26,214 bases of DNA from JBGTFE01 sp041747435 (GTDB lineage: Bacteria; Acidobacteriota; Blastocatellia; Pyrinomonadales; Pyrinomonadaceae). The notes below the pieces were generated by a model. It searched no databases and was not told where the DNA came from. It saw nothing but the letters and a program-made list of their open reading frames with translations. Positions 1-8,121 of the stretch are shown in pieces; the stretch's first letter is position 1, and every line of letters starts with the position of its first letter. The translations under genes and the position numbers were made by a program. The stretch is from NCBI GenBank assembly GCA_041747435.1, contig JBGTFE010000126.1, positions 1 to 26,214 of the forward strand, given 5' to 3'.

Positions 1-444
1 ATGCTCATTCTCGCCGGCTCATGGTCGGCTTACTGGTACAACGGGTATATTTATTCATCAGAGATCGCGCGCGGATTGGATGTATTTGAGTTGACGCCGA
101 CAGCACATTTGACGCAGAACGAGATCGACGCCGCGAAAACCATTCGTGTCAGCGAGTTGAATGTGCAAAACCAGCAGAGATATGAATTTCAGCCAAAGCT
201 GGTCGTCGCAAAGGCTTACGTCGATCAGCTCGAACGCTCGAAAGCGCTGCCCGCCGCTAAGATCGGAGAGTTGCGAACGGCTATTCAAAATGCAGAAGGC
301 TCGAAACTGAGTAAAAAAGATCGTGCAAATCTCAAAAAACTCGCGCAGTCGCTGGAGAAAAATCCCGGTCTGCCGAGCACGAATCCAAATGCGAACTCGG
401 TCCGGTTGAGCCTGATCGAAATTCTGAAACAGCCAATGCTTTGA
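1..444 (+). CDS. C-terminal part of an LVIVD-repeat protein (partial)
   Basis: The window opens inside this gene; the frame is open from base 1 and stops with TGA at 442-444. The visible 147 residues begin with a stretch containing WSAYWYNGYIYSSEIARGLD and then FELTP, which I recognise as the end of the LVIVD repeat domain, a beta-propeller-like repeat of secreted or surface proteins. After it comes a charged, mostly helical tail of about 110 residues rich in Lys, Glu and Gln, with no catalytic motif. The ATG at base 1 is probably an internal Met rather than the start, because proteins of this kind are usually several hundred residues long. The biochemical role of the family is not established. 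No terminator was identified after the stop; a large inverted repeat follows at 488-636. Confidence 0.6.
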   Translation: MLILAGSWSAYWYNGYIYSSEIARGLDVFELTPTAHLTQNEIDAAKTIRVSELNVQNQQRYEFQPKLVVAKAYVDQLERSKALPAAKIGELRTAIQNAEGSKLSKKDRANLKKLAQSLEKNPGLPSTNPNANSVRLSLIEILKQPML

Positions 445-487
445 TTTTTGTGAGCGAATTTATCATTAGCCGCATGGCGGCACATTG

Positions 488-636
488 AATTTAGCCGTGT
501 GTTTCAACGCACGGAACATAGGTCGTTAAAACACCGCGTCGCGTCGGCGACGATTGAATCCGAATATCAATCGTCGCTAATGCGACGCGAAATTTTTGTA
601 CGCCTTCAACCGTGCAATAAATTACACGGCTAAATT
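488..636. repeat. Nested inverted-repeat element (REP/BIME-like)
   Basis: The outer arms are AATTTAGCCGTGT (488-500) and its exact complement at 624-636, and CGCACGG further in pairs with CCGTGC near 610-615. Inside lies a second pair: TCGCGTCGGCGACGATTGA (539-557) and a near-complement at 567-590. The roughly 149 bp can fold into one long imperfect hairpin. It sits between the LVIVD gene and the end of phyH (-), both of which end toward it, so it could also act as a bidirectional transcription stop. It has no T-tract typical of an intrinsic terminator, which favours a dispersed palindromic element. Confidence 0.6.
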
Positions 637-667
637 CATTTATCGCTTCGCGATCAAAACTTCTGTT

Positions 668-1582
668 TTAAATCGGCGACAGTTCCACGCGTTTCCGCTG
701 CAGCCAGTTTTGCTCGGGATAATGCGCTTTCGGGTCGATGGTATGAATGGCGTATGCCTGCCGGGATTTTCCGCTCGTGTTGGGCAAACTGTAATGCGGG
801 AGCAAACCGTCGAGAACGATGCACGCTCCCTTTTTTACTTCGAGTGGTATTGCGCCTTCCGTTTCAAGCGGCGTTTCGTCAAAGATTTGAAACTCCGTAT
901 TCCCCTCCTTACAAAGGAGGGGTGGCGCTTTGGCGCCGGGGTGGTTAGATGCCTCCTTTCTCTTAAACCATTTCCGCAAGCTCGTTCGATGTCCGCCAGG
1001 CTTTGCCCACATACATCCGTTCTCGACGGTCGCGTCTTCAAGCGCAAACCAAAACCCGACGCACGATTTCGGCTCGGTATATAAAAACGCCGCATCCTGG
1101 TGAACATCGACCACGCCGCCGACGCGAGCGTGTTTGAAAATGTACATACTTTGAATGATTAAACCTTGGGCGAGATCGAGCTCGACCGCGAGCCGTTTCA
1201 TCTGCGGCGAACGCGAAAACCTATTAAAAACCGGATCGAGATCATGCAGCGCGTGCCCGATCTTATTCAAAGAATGCAGAAGCCCGCACGAAGTAAGGGC
1301 GCCCTTACTTCGTGCGGGCTTCTGCACTTCCCTGAGCTTACCTTTTTCATCGAATGCGTCCTTTTCGAAAAAGAATGAGATCTTATCGCCCGAATTCAAA
1401 AAATAATCATCGCTGTTGCGCTCCTGTTCCGAGGTTTGAAAGACCGACGGATGCCCGTCATAATCAAAATTCGCCGTCAGTTCCGTCGCTCGCGACACAA
1501 GAGCGTCACACTCCGTCGGGGAATTAAAACCTTCAAGAACGAGAAACCCATCGCGCTGAAATTGTTCGAGCTGTTTACCCAT
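668..1582 (-). CDS. Phytanoyl-CoA dioxygenase (PhyH/PHYHD1-like) with two in-frame repeat insertions
   Basis: Predicted Fe(II)- and 2-oxoglutarate-dependent oxygenase of 304 residues, closest in my recall to PHYHD1. The facial triad is visible: H161 and D163 in VHQDAAFLYTEP, and H263 in LLPHYSLP. R274 in SGKSRQAY is the likely 2-oxoglutarate-binding arginine. INKIGHALHDLDPVF (about 106-119 counting SLNK) and QSMYIFK (144-150) are family signatures. The substrate is unknown. Two stretches do not belong to the family: residues 87-103 are encoded by a 52-bp perfect palindrome and residues 213-228 by a 48-bp dispersed repeat. Both keep the frame and lie in loops outside the active-site motifs, so the enzyme may still work. 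No strong ribosome binding site is visible before the ATG at 1582, but the start MGKQLEQFQRDGFLVLEGF matches the usual N-terminus of the family. Confidence 0.85.
   Translation of the reverse strand: MGKQLEQFQRDGFLVLEGFNSPTECDALVSRATELTANFDYDGHPSVFQTSEQERNSDDYFLNSGDKISFFFEKDAFDEKGKLREVQKPARSKGALTSCGLLHSLNKIGHALHDLDPVFNRFSRSPQMKRLAVELDLAQGLIIQSMYIFKHARVGGVVDVHQDAAFLYTEPKSCVGFWFALEDATVENGCMWAKPGGHRTSLRKWFKRKEASNHPGAKAPPLLCKEGNTEFQIFDETPLETEGAIPLEVKKGACIVLDGLLPHYSLPNTSGKSRQAYAIHTIDPKAHYPEQNWLQRKRVELSPI
899..946. repeat. 48-bp dispersed palindromic repeat inside phyH
   Basis: CCCCTCCTT (about 902-910) and AAGGAGGGG (914-922) form a stem, followed by a GGCGC/GCGCC stem near 924-938 and GGGGTGGTT. 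I recognise this layout as a repeat found in many unrelated bacterial genomes, usually between genes. Here it lies inside the dioxygenase gene and is translated as residues 213-228 (N-H-P-G-A-K-A-P-P-L-L-C-K-E-G-N). Its length is a multiple of three, so the frame stays open. Confidence 0.7.
1275..1326. repeat. 52-bp perfect loopless palindrome inside phyH
   Basis: All 26 base pairs match around a centre between 1300 and 1301, with no spacer. The half sequence starts TGCAGAAGCCCGCACG and ends AAGTAAGGGC. It is read as QKPARSKGALTSCGLLH (residues 87-103) in the dioxygenase. Because of the frame symmetry, the plus strand encodes the same 17 residues. Dioxygenase homologues have only a few residues here between the FDEKG motif and NKIGHAL, so this is an insertion. 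Confidence 0.85.
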
Positions 1583-1777
1583 AGCGTTTCAATAATAATC
1601 GAAACTGGTTGTTGAAAAGGCAAGTCTCGGCGCGCAGAACTTTAAGTTATTTGAATTATTGTGGGAATGACGGTGAAGGATATTTGTCTGCCGAGTCGCT
1701 CAGAGAAATCTATCAACGAACCTATACGAGTGCGGTTCTTAATCGATCCTCAACGCAAATCAAGCAAGAATGGTTCT

Positions 1778-1987
1778 TCAAATATTTTCGGACGTAATTT
1801 TCCAGCCCAAAATTTTGCTATCTGAGAAAACTTTTTCCGCCTGGCTGTTTTCTCGTCGTTCAGAGATCCACTTATCGACCATGTGAACCATCTTGAGTTG
1901 ATTGTTCCGTTCGATTTTTGAAGCGGGGACGACAACCGGAGCTCTTTGTGCTCCTCGTTTGACAACTTTTATGGCGTCTTTTTTCAT
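1778..1987 (-). CDS. Small basic hypothetical protein, 69 aa
   Basis: Not recognised. The protein starts MKKDAIKVVKRGAQRAPVVV and is lysine- and arginine-rich at the N-terminus, with an amphipathic second half containing MVHMVDKWISERREN. No signal peptide or membrane segment is visible. The start is supported by AGGAGGGG on the minus strand (about 2006-1999), some 11-13 bases before the ATG, slightly long for an ideal ribosome binding site. A 38-codon ORF (2009-2125) ends just upstream, so the two could be cotranscribed. An overlapping ORF on the opposite strand (1609-1797) looks like chance. Confidence 0.5.
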   Translation of the reverse strand: MKKDAIKVVKRGAQRAPVVVPASKIERNNQLKMVHMVDKWISERRENSQAEKVFSDSKILGWKITSENI

Positions 1988-2008
1988 AAATTTAAATGCC
2001 CCTCCTGA

Positions 2009-2125
2009 TCAGCAATCGTGAAAAAAAGAAAGGATGGCGTCCTTATAAGGTAGAAAGCCATCCATCGGAACATAGCTTTCGCTATCAATGAACATGGTGG
2101 CATTAAGATGAAGAAGAGCAACCAT
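2009..2125 (-). CDS. Possible 38-aa leader peptide
   Basis: ATG at 2125, stop TGA at 2011-2009, 38 codons. AAGGGGG on the minus strand lies 8 bases before the ATG, a good ribosome binding site. The stop lies directly beside the AGGAGG of the downstream 69-aa gene. A hairpin followed by a T-rich stretch sits inside its 3' half. This layout resembles a leader peptide with an attenuator, but the peptide has no run of a single amino acid that would name a signal. It could equally be a chance ORF; on the other strand 2108-2185 holds a 25-codon ORF with two cysteines, also unproven. Confidence 0.3.
   Translation of the reverse strand: MVALLHLNATMFIDSESYVPMDGFLPYKDAILSFFHDC
2020..2063 (-). terminator. 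Intrinsic terminator or attenuator hairpin
   Basis: Read on the minus strand, GGATGGC (2063-2057) pairs with GCCATCC (2038-2032), enclosing a loop with a small CCTTATAAGG self-complementary core. It is followed by TTTCTTTTTTTC. This fits a Rho-independent stop for minus-strand transcription. It lies before the 69-aa gene, not after it, so it would act as an attenuator if both ORFs share a transcript. Confidence 0.5.
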
Positions 2126-2244
2126 TGTCAAAACCCCCTTGTCATTTTAGCTGTCGACAAACATAAATGCGTTGCCGGAATTTAAGCTTGGGGACGCTAA
2201 ATTTGTAGCTTACGTTAAAGTTACCCGACCGGAAAACATCGGTC

Positions 2245-2299
2245 TGTGCGCAAACACACATATATAAAATATTTTATTTTAGGTGTGCGCCAACACACA
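2245..2299 (+). promoter_or_regulatory. Two direct copies of an operator-like motif upstream of crp-like gene 1
   Basis: TGTGCGCAAACACACA (2245-2260) and TGTGCGCCAACACACA (2284-2299) differ at one base and start 39 bp apart, close to four helical turns. Each is an imperfect inverted repeat (TGTG...CACA), as expected for a dimeric Crp/Fnr-type protein. The 23 bp between them is almost pure A/T. A separate small inverted repeat, GTTCA-5-TGAAC, lies at 2336-2350. A third copy of the motif is at 3149-3166, before the second regulator gene. Confidence 0.55.
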
Positions 2300-2379
2300 C
2301 AAAATCCTTCTATTTGTGATAGTCTTTTTAAACGGGTTCAAAATGTGAACGATTTTTTTCCCAGGACGGAGGAATTATT

Positions 2380-3114
2380 ATGCCCGCAACCAAACATAAG
2401 GATGACGCGCGGATGAATCATCTGCTTGCTGCGCTGCCCGCCGATGAATTCTCCCGCCTAAAGCCTGAGTTAGAACCGATTTCGCTTGCGCTCGGCGAAG
2501 TTATCTATGAATCGGGCGAGCAGCTTGAATACATATTTTTTCCGACAACTGCAATTATTTCCCTGCTTTACATTATGGAAAACGGCTCAACCGCCGAAAT
2601 CGGTATGGCGGGCAACGACGGATTGGTCGGCATTGCGCTTTATATGGGCGGCAGCACAACGCCGAATCGGGCAGTTGTACAGAGCGCGGGCAACGCGTAC
2701 AAGCTGCGGTCAAAGGCGCTGCGATCCGTATTCGATCTTAGCGGCGTGTTTCAAAAGATACTCTTGCGCTATACGCAGTCGTTGATGACGCAGATCTCGC
2801 AAACTGCCGTTTGCAACCGTCTCCATTCGGTTGAGCAACAACTTTGCCGTTGGCTGCTTATTAACCACGACCTTTTGCAAACAAATAGGTTGATAATGAC
2901 GCACGATCTCATCGCCAATATGCTCGGCGTTCGCCGCGAGGGCGTCTCGATAGCTGCCGGACATTTGCAGGAAAAAGGTTTGATCAAATACGTGCGCGGC
3001 ACGATCACAATGCTCGACCGCGAACGTTTGGAAACCGCCGCCTGCGAATGTTACCAGGTTGTCAAAGACGAATACGACCGTCTGCTCGGTAAATACATCT
3101 CAAAGAGTCACTAA
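2380..3114 (+). CDS. Crp/Fnr-family transcriptional regulator 1
   Basis: A 244-residue regulator with an N-terminal cyclic-nucleotide-binding-type beta barrel (about 15-120) containing GEVIYESGEQLEYIFFP and AEIGMAGNDGLVGI, a long dimerisation helix (about 122-150), and a C-terminal winged helix (about 150-215) with recognition region ANMLGVRREGVS. The canonical cAMP pocket motif of Escherichia coli Crp and the Fnr iron-sulfur cysteines are absent, so the signal is unknown. GGAGG seven bases before the ATG supports the start. The next gene is a paralogue with the same architecture. The two operator-like repeats upstream suggest autoregulation (inference). Confidence 0.85.
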   Translation: MPATKHKDDARMNHLLAALPADEFSRLKPELEPISLALGEVIYESGEQLEYIFFPTTAIISLLYIMENGSTAEIGMAGNDGLVGIALYMGGSTTPNRAVVQSAGNAYKLRSKALRSVFDLSGVFQKILLRYTQSLMTQISQTAVCNRLHSVEQQLCRWLLINHDLLQTNRLIMTHDLIANMLGVRREGVSIAAGHLQEKGLIKYVRGTITMLDRERLETAACECYQVVKDEYDRLLGKYISKSH

Positions 3115-3148
3115 TCCGCTAAATTTTAAGTGATAAATTTTCGCCGTA

Positions 3149-3168
3149 TGTGTGAGTGCGCACAGACA
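3149..3168 (-). promoter_or_regulatory. Third copy of the operator-like motif, inverted, before crp-like gene 2
   Basis: On the minus strand this reads TGTCTGTGCGCACTCACACA. Its TCTGTGCGCACTCACACA part matches TCTGTGCGCAAACACACA at 2243-2260 in 16 of 18 bases. It stands about 160 bp before the start of the second regulator and just after the stop of the first. Its presence before both genes suggests that one or both regulators bind it. Confidence 0.5.
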
Positions 3169-3248
3169 AGCGTTTTGTCTCGTCACATCCTTATCCATAA
3201 GCCTTCATAAAACTTCATGATTTTTGTTTGATCAAAAATGGAAAAATA

Positions 3249-3311
3249 ATGAGTGATGACGAGAGAGCGACCGACAGATGGGAAAACGAAGGCGGTAATA
3301 GCTCAACATAG
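3249..3311 (+). CDS. Possible 20-aa small protein with an RWENEGG motif
   Basis: ATG at 3249, stop TAG at 3309-3311, encoding MSDDERATDRWENEGGNSST. It lies 18 bases before the start of the second Crp-like gene, and the AAGGAG ribosome binding site of that gene follows its stop directly. The peptide is very acidic and hydrophilic. I have a weak recollection of short uncharacterised bacterial proteins with a similar RWENEGG core but cannot verify it. The ribosome binding site before it is poor. Confidence 0.35.
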   Translation: MSDDERATDRWENEGGNSST

Positions 3312-3329
3312 TCAAGGAGAAACTTTTTA

Positions 3330-4046
3330 ATGTCCCAAACTACCGAATTAGACGCGCCCGTTTCCAACCGATTGCTCGCCGCCCTGCCGATCGATCAATA
3401 CCGGGGTATATTTTCCAAGCTGGAGAAAATCGCTTTAACTTACGGCGAGAACATCTACGAACACGGCGCGATCATTGACCATGTTTATTTTCCGAATAGC
3501 GGAATTATCTCCCTGCTTGCCGCCGTCGACGACAGCGCCACGCTTGAAGTCGGTATCGTCGGTAGAGAAGGAATCGTCGGGATTGCTCTTTTTCTCGGCG
3601 TAAAAACCTCAAACCATCGCGCGATCGTGCAGGGCGCGGGCTTTGCGATGCGAATGAAAGCGGCGGATTTTCTCAACGAATGTCGAAACGGCGGCGCGCT
3701 TCCGCGCATTCTGCGGCGTTTCACGCATTCATTGCTCTCGCAGGTTTCGCAATCGGCAGTTTGCTATCGTTTTCATCCGGTTGAAGCGCGTCTCGCGCGT
3801 TGGCTTTTAATGACGTCCGACCGGATGGGGACGAACGAGTTTCAAATTACGCAGGAATTTTTATCGAATATGCTCGGCGTACGCCGCGAAGCCGTCAACA
3901 AATCCGCCGGTAATCTTCAACTGCAAGAACTGATCAGCTACAGTCGCGGAAACCTCTCGATCAATGATCAAACAGGCTTGGAAGCCGCGGCTTGTCTGTG
4001 TTACAGCATTGTCACCGACGAAGAAAATAGTTTCCCGGTAAAGTAA
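3330..4046 (+). CDS. Crp/Fnr-family transcriptional regulator 2
   Basis: A 238-residue paralogue of the preceding regulator, co-linear along its whole length: barrel about 12-120 with GENIYEHGAIIDHVYFP and LEVGIVGREGIVGI, dimer helix about 122-148, winged helix about 150-212 with SNMLGVRREAVN. The two share SLL, Q(I/V)SQ(T/S)AVC and MLGVRRE(G/A)V, so they probably arose by tandem duplication. Cyclic AMP pocket residues and Fnr cysteine clusters are lacking. AAGGAG about 9 bases before the ATG supports the start. A third copy of the operator-like motif lies upstream at 3149-3168. The 216 bp after the gene is AT-rich; TATAAT at 4174-4179 could be a -10 box for the next gene, but no convincing -35 box was found. 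Confidence 0.85.
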   Translation: MSQTTELDAPVSNRLLAALPIDQYRGIFSKLEKIALTYGENIYEHGAIIDHVYFPNSGIISLLAAVDDSATLEVGIVGREGIVGIALFLGVKTSNHRAIVQGAGFAMRMKAADFLNECRNGGALPRILRRFTHSLLSQVSQSAVCYRFHPVEARLARWLLMTSDRMGTNEFQITQEFLSNMLGVRREAVNKSAGNLQLQELISYSRGNLSINDQTGLEAAACLCYSIVTDEENSFPVK

Positions 4047-4262
4047 AGTGTAAAAGCAACTTGCAACTTATCAAATTTCACTTTTTGTTCATTGCTTGGT
4101 TAAGTCCTTCCCGAATAAATAAACGTAATTAAATAAAGCATTTATAAGCGCGTTACCGCACCGACAGGCGATTTATAATCGTTTAAACTTAAATTATTCG
4201 TAATAAAAGAGATAAAGCGTCTGCGCAATTATCCATTACTAACGAACACGGAGAAAAAAATT

Positions 4263-6224
<1,962 letters not shown>

Positions 6225-6351
6225 CTCGCACATGCTTTGAATGCCGAAAAGGTAAGCGCACGCATTGAGCGCGTTTGCACGAGTAGGCATTTCTTCCACA
6301 TTCAAGCGAGCTTGTCATCAGACATTAACGGTTCGTTTGCAGAGGTGAGAT

Positions 6352-6621
6352 ATGGTTTTTGTAAATATTCCCTACGTTCCCGAAAACAACCGAATCGGCA
6401 AGGATCTTGCAAAAAAAGAAATAGAGGCTTTGGATATTGGCGATAACGCCAAGCAAAACGCTTACGCGGCGATTTACAACAAACGTCCGCGTGGAGTTAA
6501 TTTTGAGAGCAATGATTCCGTGGAAGCCATTATGCTGGAGGACGTATTGCGTCGGTTAGGCATACCTTATAGGCGTTCGGAAGAATCCGAATACCTATTT
6601 TCTGAGAAGCCAAATTCTTAA
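6352..6621 (+). CDS. Small hypothetical protein, 89 aa
   Basis: Not recognised. It starts MVFVNIPYVPENNRIGKDLA and is soluble and charged. The C-terminal half (EAIMLEDVLRRLGIPYRRSE) looks like an amphipathic helix followed by a beta strand. GAGGTGAG just before the ATG is an acceptable ribosome binding site. A second small ORF starts 21 bp after its stop, so the two probably form one transcript. Confidence 0.55.
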   Translation: MVFVNIPYVPENNRIGKDLAKKEIEALDIGDNAKQNAYAAIYNKRPRGVNFESNDSVEAIMLEDVLRRLGIPYRRSEESEYLFSEKPNS

Positions 6622-6642
6622 AAGAAATAGGGACTTTGAGAA

Positions 6643-6859
6643 ATGGAATTGATATTTACGAAAACTACTGATCGCCACCGCTGCGGCATTGAAATTGTGG
6701 TCGATGGTTTTAAAGCCCGATGTACGCTTTCGACTTCAGGAATGGTGACAATACCGACGGGCATGCACGGTTTTTGACGTCTATGAAAACGAAGCCGACG
6801 CCGTCGAAAGTTTCACAGATACGCCCGCGAAATCAGGAATTGCCGGCAGTTTATTGTAA
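6643..6859 (+). pseudogene. Small gene broken by a frameshift (or +1 recoded)
   Basis: From ATG 6643 the frame encodes 44 residues (MELIFTKTTDRHRCGIEIVV at the start) and stops at TGA 6775-6777. Skipping one T of the five-T run at 6771-6775 continues the protein as DVYENEADAVESFTDTPAKS and on to TAA at 6857-6859, 71 residues in all. The downstream part has the composition of a real protein, and the junction reads GGT TTT TGA C. Options are a real frameshift mutation, a sequencing error in the T run, or programmed +1 shifting like the CTT TGA C site of prfB. It lies 21 bp after the 89-aa gene in the same direction. Confidence 0.5.
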
Positions 6860-6944
6860 AAGTAAGGAAGTTAGGATCCCAAGCCGCATCGACCTTGGCG
6901 ATGTTCACAAACTGCCTGTAATTGTTCAGATTTTTCGTGTCCAT
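6813..6944 (-). CDS. Possible 43-aa ORF convergent with the frameshifted gene
   Basis: Minus-strand ATG at 6944, stop TGA at 6815-6813. The peptide starts MDTKNLNNYRQFVNIAKVDA and reads plausibly like protein up to about residue 33. A GGAGAG lies only 3 bases before the ATG and an AAGGAGA further up. Its last part overlaps the 3' end of the frameshifted gene on the other strand. It may be the stump of a truncated gene. No family recognised. Confidence 0.2.
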   Translation of the reverse strand: MDTKNLNNYRQFVNIAKVDAAWDPNFLTFTINCRQFLISRAYL

Positions 6945-7050
6945 TGACTCTCCATATTTTCTAATCTCCTTTAGGTTGTTTTTAGTCGAAATATTGAGGC
7001 TTTTGTCTGATGAAGTATTTGAAGCGACTGTAAAGCGAAACCCTGGGCGT

Positions 7051-7140
7051 GAAAAAGTCCCGAAGGGACGGCTTGATAATAGCCCAGCGATTCATCGTTG
7101 GGATTGCTGGCAACGACGGATGTAGTCCCGCAAGGGACGA
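7051..7140. repeat. REP element copy 1 (3' side of RAYT)
   Basis: Three stems in series: GTCCC-GAA-GGGAC (7057-7069), CCCAGCGATTCATCGTTGGG (7083-7102) and GTCCC-GCAA-GGGAC (7125-7138). The same three-stem unit occurs at 7611-7700 in opposite orientation and at 7891-7980. It ends 8 bp from the transposase stop codon. RAYT transposases are known to be associated with such REP palindromes. Confidence 0.8.
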
Positions 7141-7145
7141 AAGAA

Positions 7146-7598
7146 TCAATCAAAAATATATCGTTCGTCGTATTCGATGCCGTGCTTTTTCAAGAACATC
7201 AGAAATTCTGTTTTGAAATCCATTTTCGCATGGTGTTCGGCTTGATCGTTTATATATTTGATCGTTCTTTCGACGTCGCCGACGCCGATCGAAAACGCGC
7301 CGTAGCCTTGCTGCCATTGAAACAGACGTTGTTTGGGAAACGTCTCGTGAATCCATTTCGACGAGCCGCCTTTTATCAATTGAAGAGCTTTCGCGAGGTG
7401 AATAGTTGCGGGCATCGAAATGAGCAAATGAACGTGATCGGCGACGCCGCCCGCCGCGAGCAATATTATTTTGTTTTCACCTGCGATGCCGCCCATATAT
7501 TGAAAAAGTCGCGGCTGCAATTCGGGCGTGATCAACGGACGGCGTTCCTTTGTGCTGAAAACGCAATGATGAAGTGAATTGACGAATGAATGGGACAT
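7146..7598 (-). CDS. REP-associated tyrosine transposase (RAYT, IS200/IS605-like Y1 family)
   Basis: 150 residues from MSHSFVNSLHHCVFSTKERR. The HUH motif is visible in ADHVHLLISMP (His-Val-His, about 73-75), and the catalytic tyrosine is probably Y in RTIKYINDQAEHH near residue 120. Proteins of this family cut and join single-stranded DNA at palindromic ends and are credited with spreading REP elements. The frame is open for 34 more codons upstream to 7700, but those codons are the REP element itself (SRRDYSAIAQRFIVGYN), so the start at 7598 is preferred. The gene is flanked by REP copies on both sides, the expected structure for a REP-RAYT unit. It appears intact. Confidence 0.85.
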   Translation of the reverse strand: MSHSFVNSLHHCVFSTKERRPLITPELQPRLFQYMGGIAGENKIILLAAGGVADHVHLLISMPATIHLAKALQLIKGGSSKWIHETFPKQRLFQWQQGYGAFSIGVGDVERTIKYINDQAEHHAKMDFKTEFLMFLKKHGIEYDERYIFD

Positions 7599-7610
7599 TA
7601 TTTTATTGAT

Positions 7611-7700
7611 TCTTTCGTCCCTACGGGACTCGAATGCTTTTTTCGCATTATACCCAACGATAAATCGTTGGGCTATTGCCGAATAGTCCCTGCGGGACAT
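7611..7700. repeat. REP element copy 2 (5' side of RAYT, inverted)
   Basis: GTCCC-TAC-GGGAC (7617-7629), CCCAACGATAAATCGTTGGG (7653-7672) and GTCCC-TGC-GGGAC (7686-7698). It is in inverse orientation to copy 1, so the transposase gene sits between two oppositely oriented REP elements. Confidence 0.8.
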
Positions 7701-7890
7701 GTTTGTTTATTTGCAAACGGGGAAATTTCGCACGAGTTTTACATGAGAAAATAAAGAAAACTCCTGAGAAAACTTTAGCCTCTCAGTAAAAATTACAGCA
7801 AGCCCGATTCAAACCGAAAACTATATTAATAATTAACGGCGGAATTGTCGTATTTTTTTAAGGAGGTTGTCAAGCGAAACAGCTGTGAGT

Positions 7891-7980
7891 GAAAAGTCCC
7901 GAAGGGACGGCAAGATCATAGCCCAACGATTCATCGTTGGGAACAGTGGCGATAACGGACGCAGTCCCGGAAGGGACGGA
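7891..7980. repeat. REP element copy 3
   Basis: GTCCC-GAA-GGGAC (7896-7908), CCCAACGATTCATCGTTGGG (7922-7941) and GTCCC-GGAA-GGGAC (7964-7977), in the orientation of copy 1. It is followed by a remnant of a transposase 3' end, so it marks a second, mostly lost REP-RAYT unit. Confidence 0.8.
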
Positions 7981-7990
7981 AGAAAACCAA

Positions 7991-8020
7991 TCAATCAAAA
8001 ATATATCTTTCGTGGTCGCC
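7991..8020 (-). pseudogene. Remnant of the 3' end of a second RAYT gene
   Basis: On the minus strand the last codons read G-D-H-E-R-Y-I-F-D-stop, matching the end of the intact transposase (Y-D-E-R-Y-I-F-D-stop). The remnant lies beside REP copy 3 as the intact gene end lies beside copy 1. Directly beyond it, a 9-bp stem with one mismatch (8018-8026 with 8035-8043, CCCCCCGG against CCGGTGGG) marks what may be another palindromic element that replaced the rest of the gene. Confidence 0.6.
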
Positions 8021-8121
8021 CCCCGGTTAATATGCCGGTGGGCTTGATTTAAGTATGACAAATAGGCAGAATTCGTAAAGACCAGTTATCCACATGCCAG
8101 CTCGAAGAAGGGCTGGAAGTA

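Noticed and set aside
596..1084. Plus-strand 162-codon ORF opposite phyH
   Set aside because: It overlaps the recognisable dioxygenase on the other strand, and its translation has no family features.
1609..1797. Plus-strand 62-codon ORF
   Set aside because: It has no convincing ribosome binding site, overlaps the minus-strand 69-aa gene, and its product is not recognisable.
3226..3245. Fnr-type site around TTTGATCAAA
   Set aside because: It lacks the four-base spacing of TTGAT-N4-ATCAA and could be a chance AT-rich palindrome.
7599..7700. N-terminal extension of the RAYT transposase
   Set aside because: The extra 34 codons are translation of the REP element, and the family begins at about MSHSFVNSLHHCVF.
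7051..7980. CRISPR-like array from repeated GTCCC...GGGAC units
   Set aside because: The units are few, in mixed orientation and unevenly spaced, without unique spacers; they fit REP elements around a RAYT gene.
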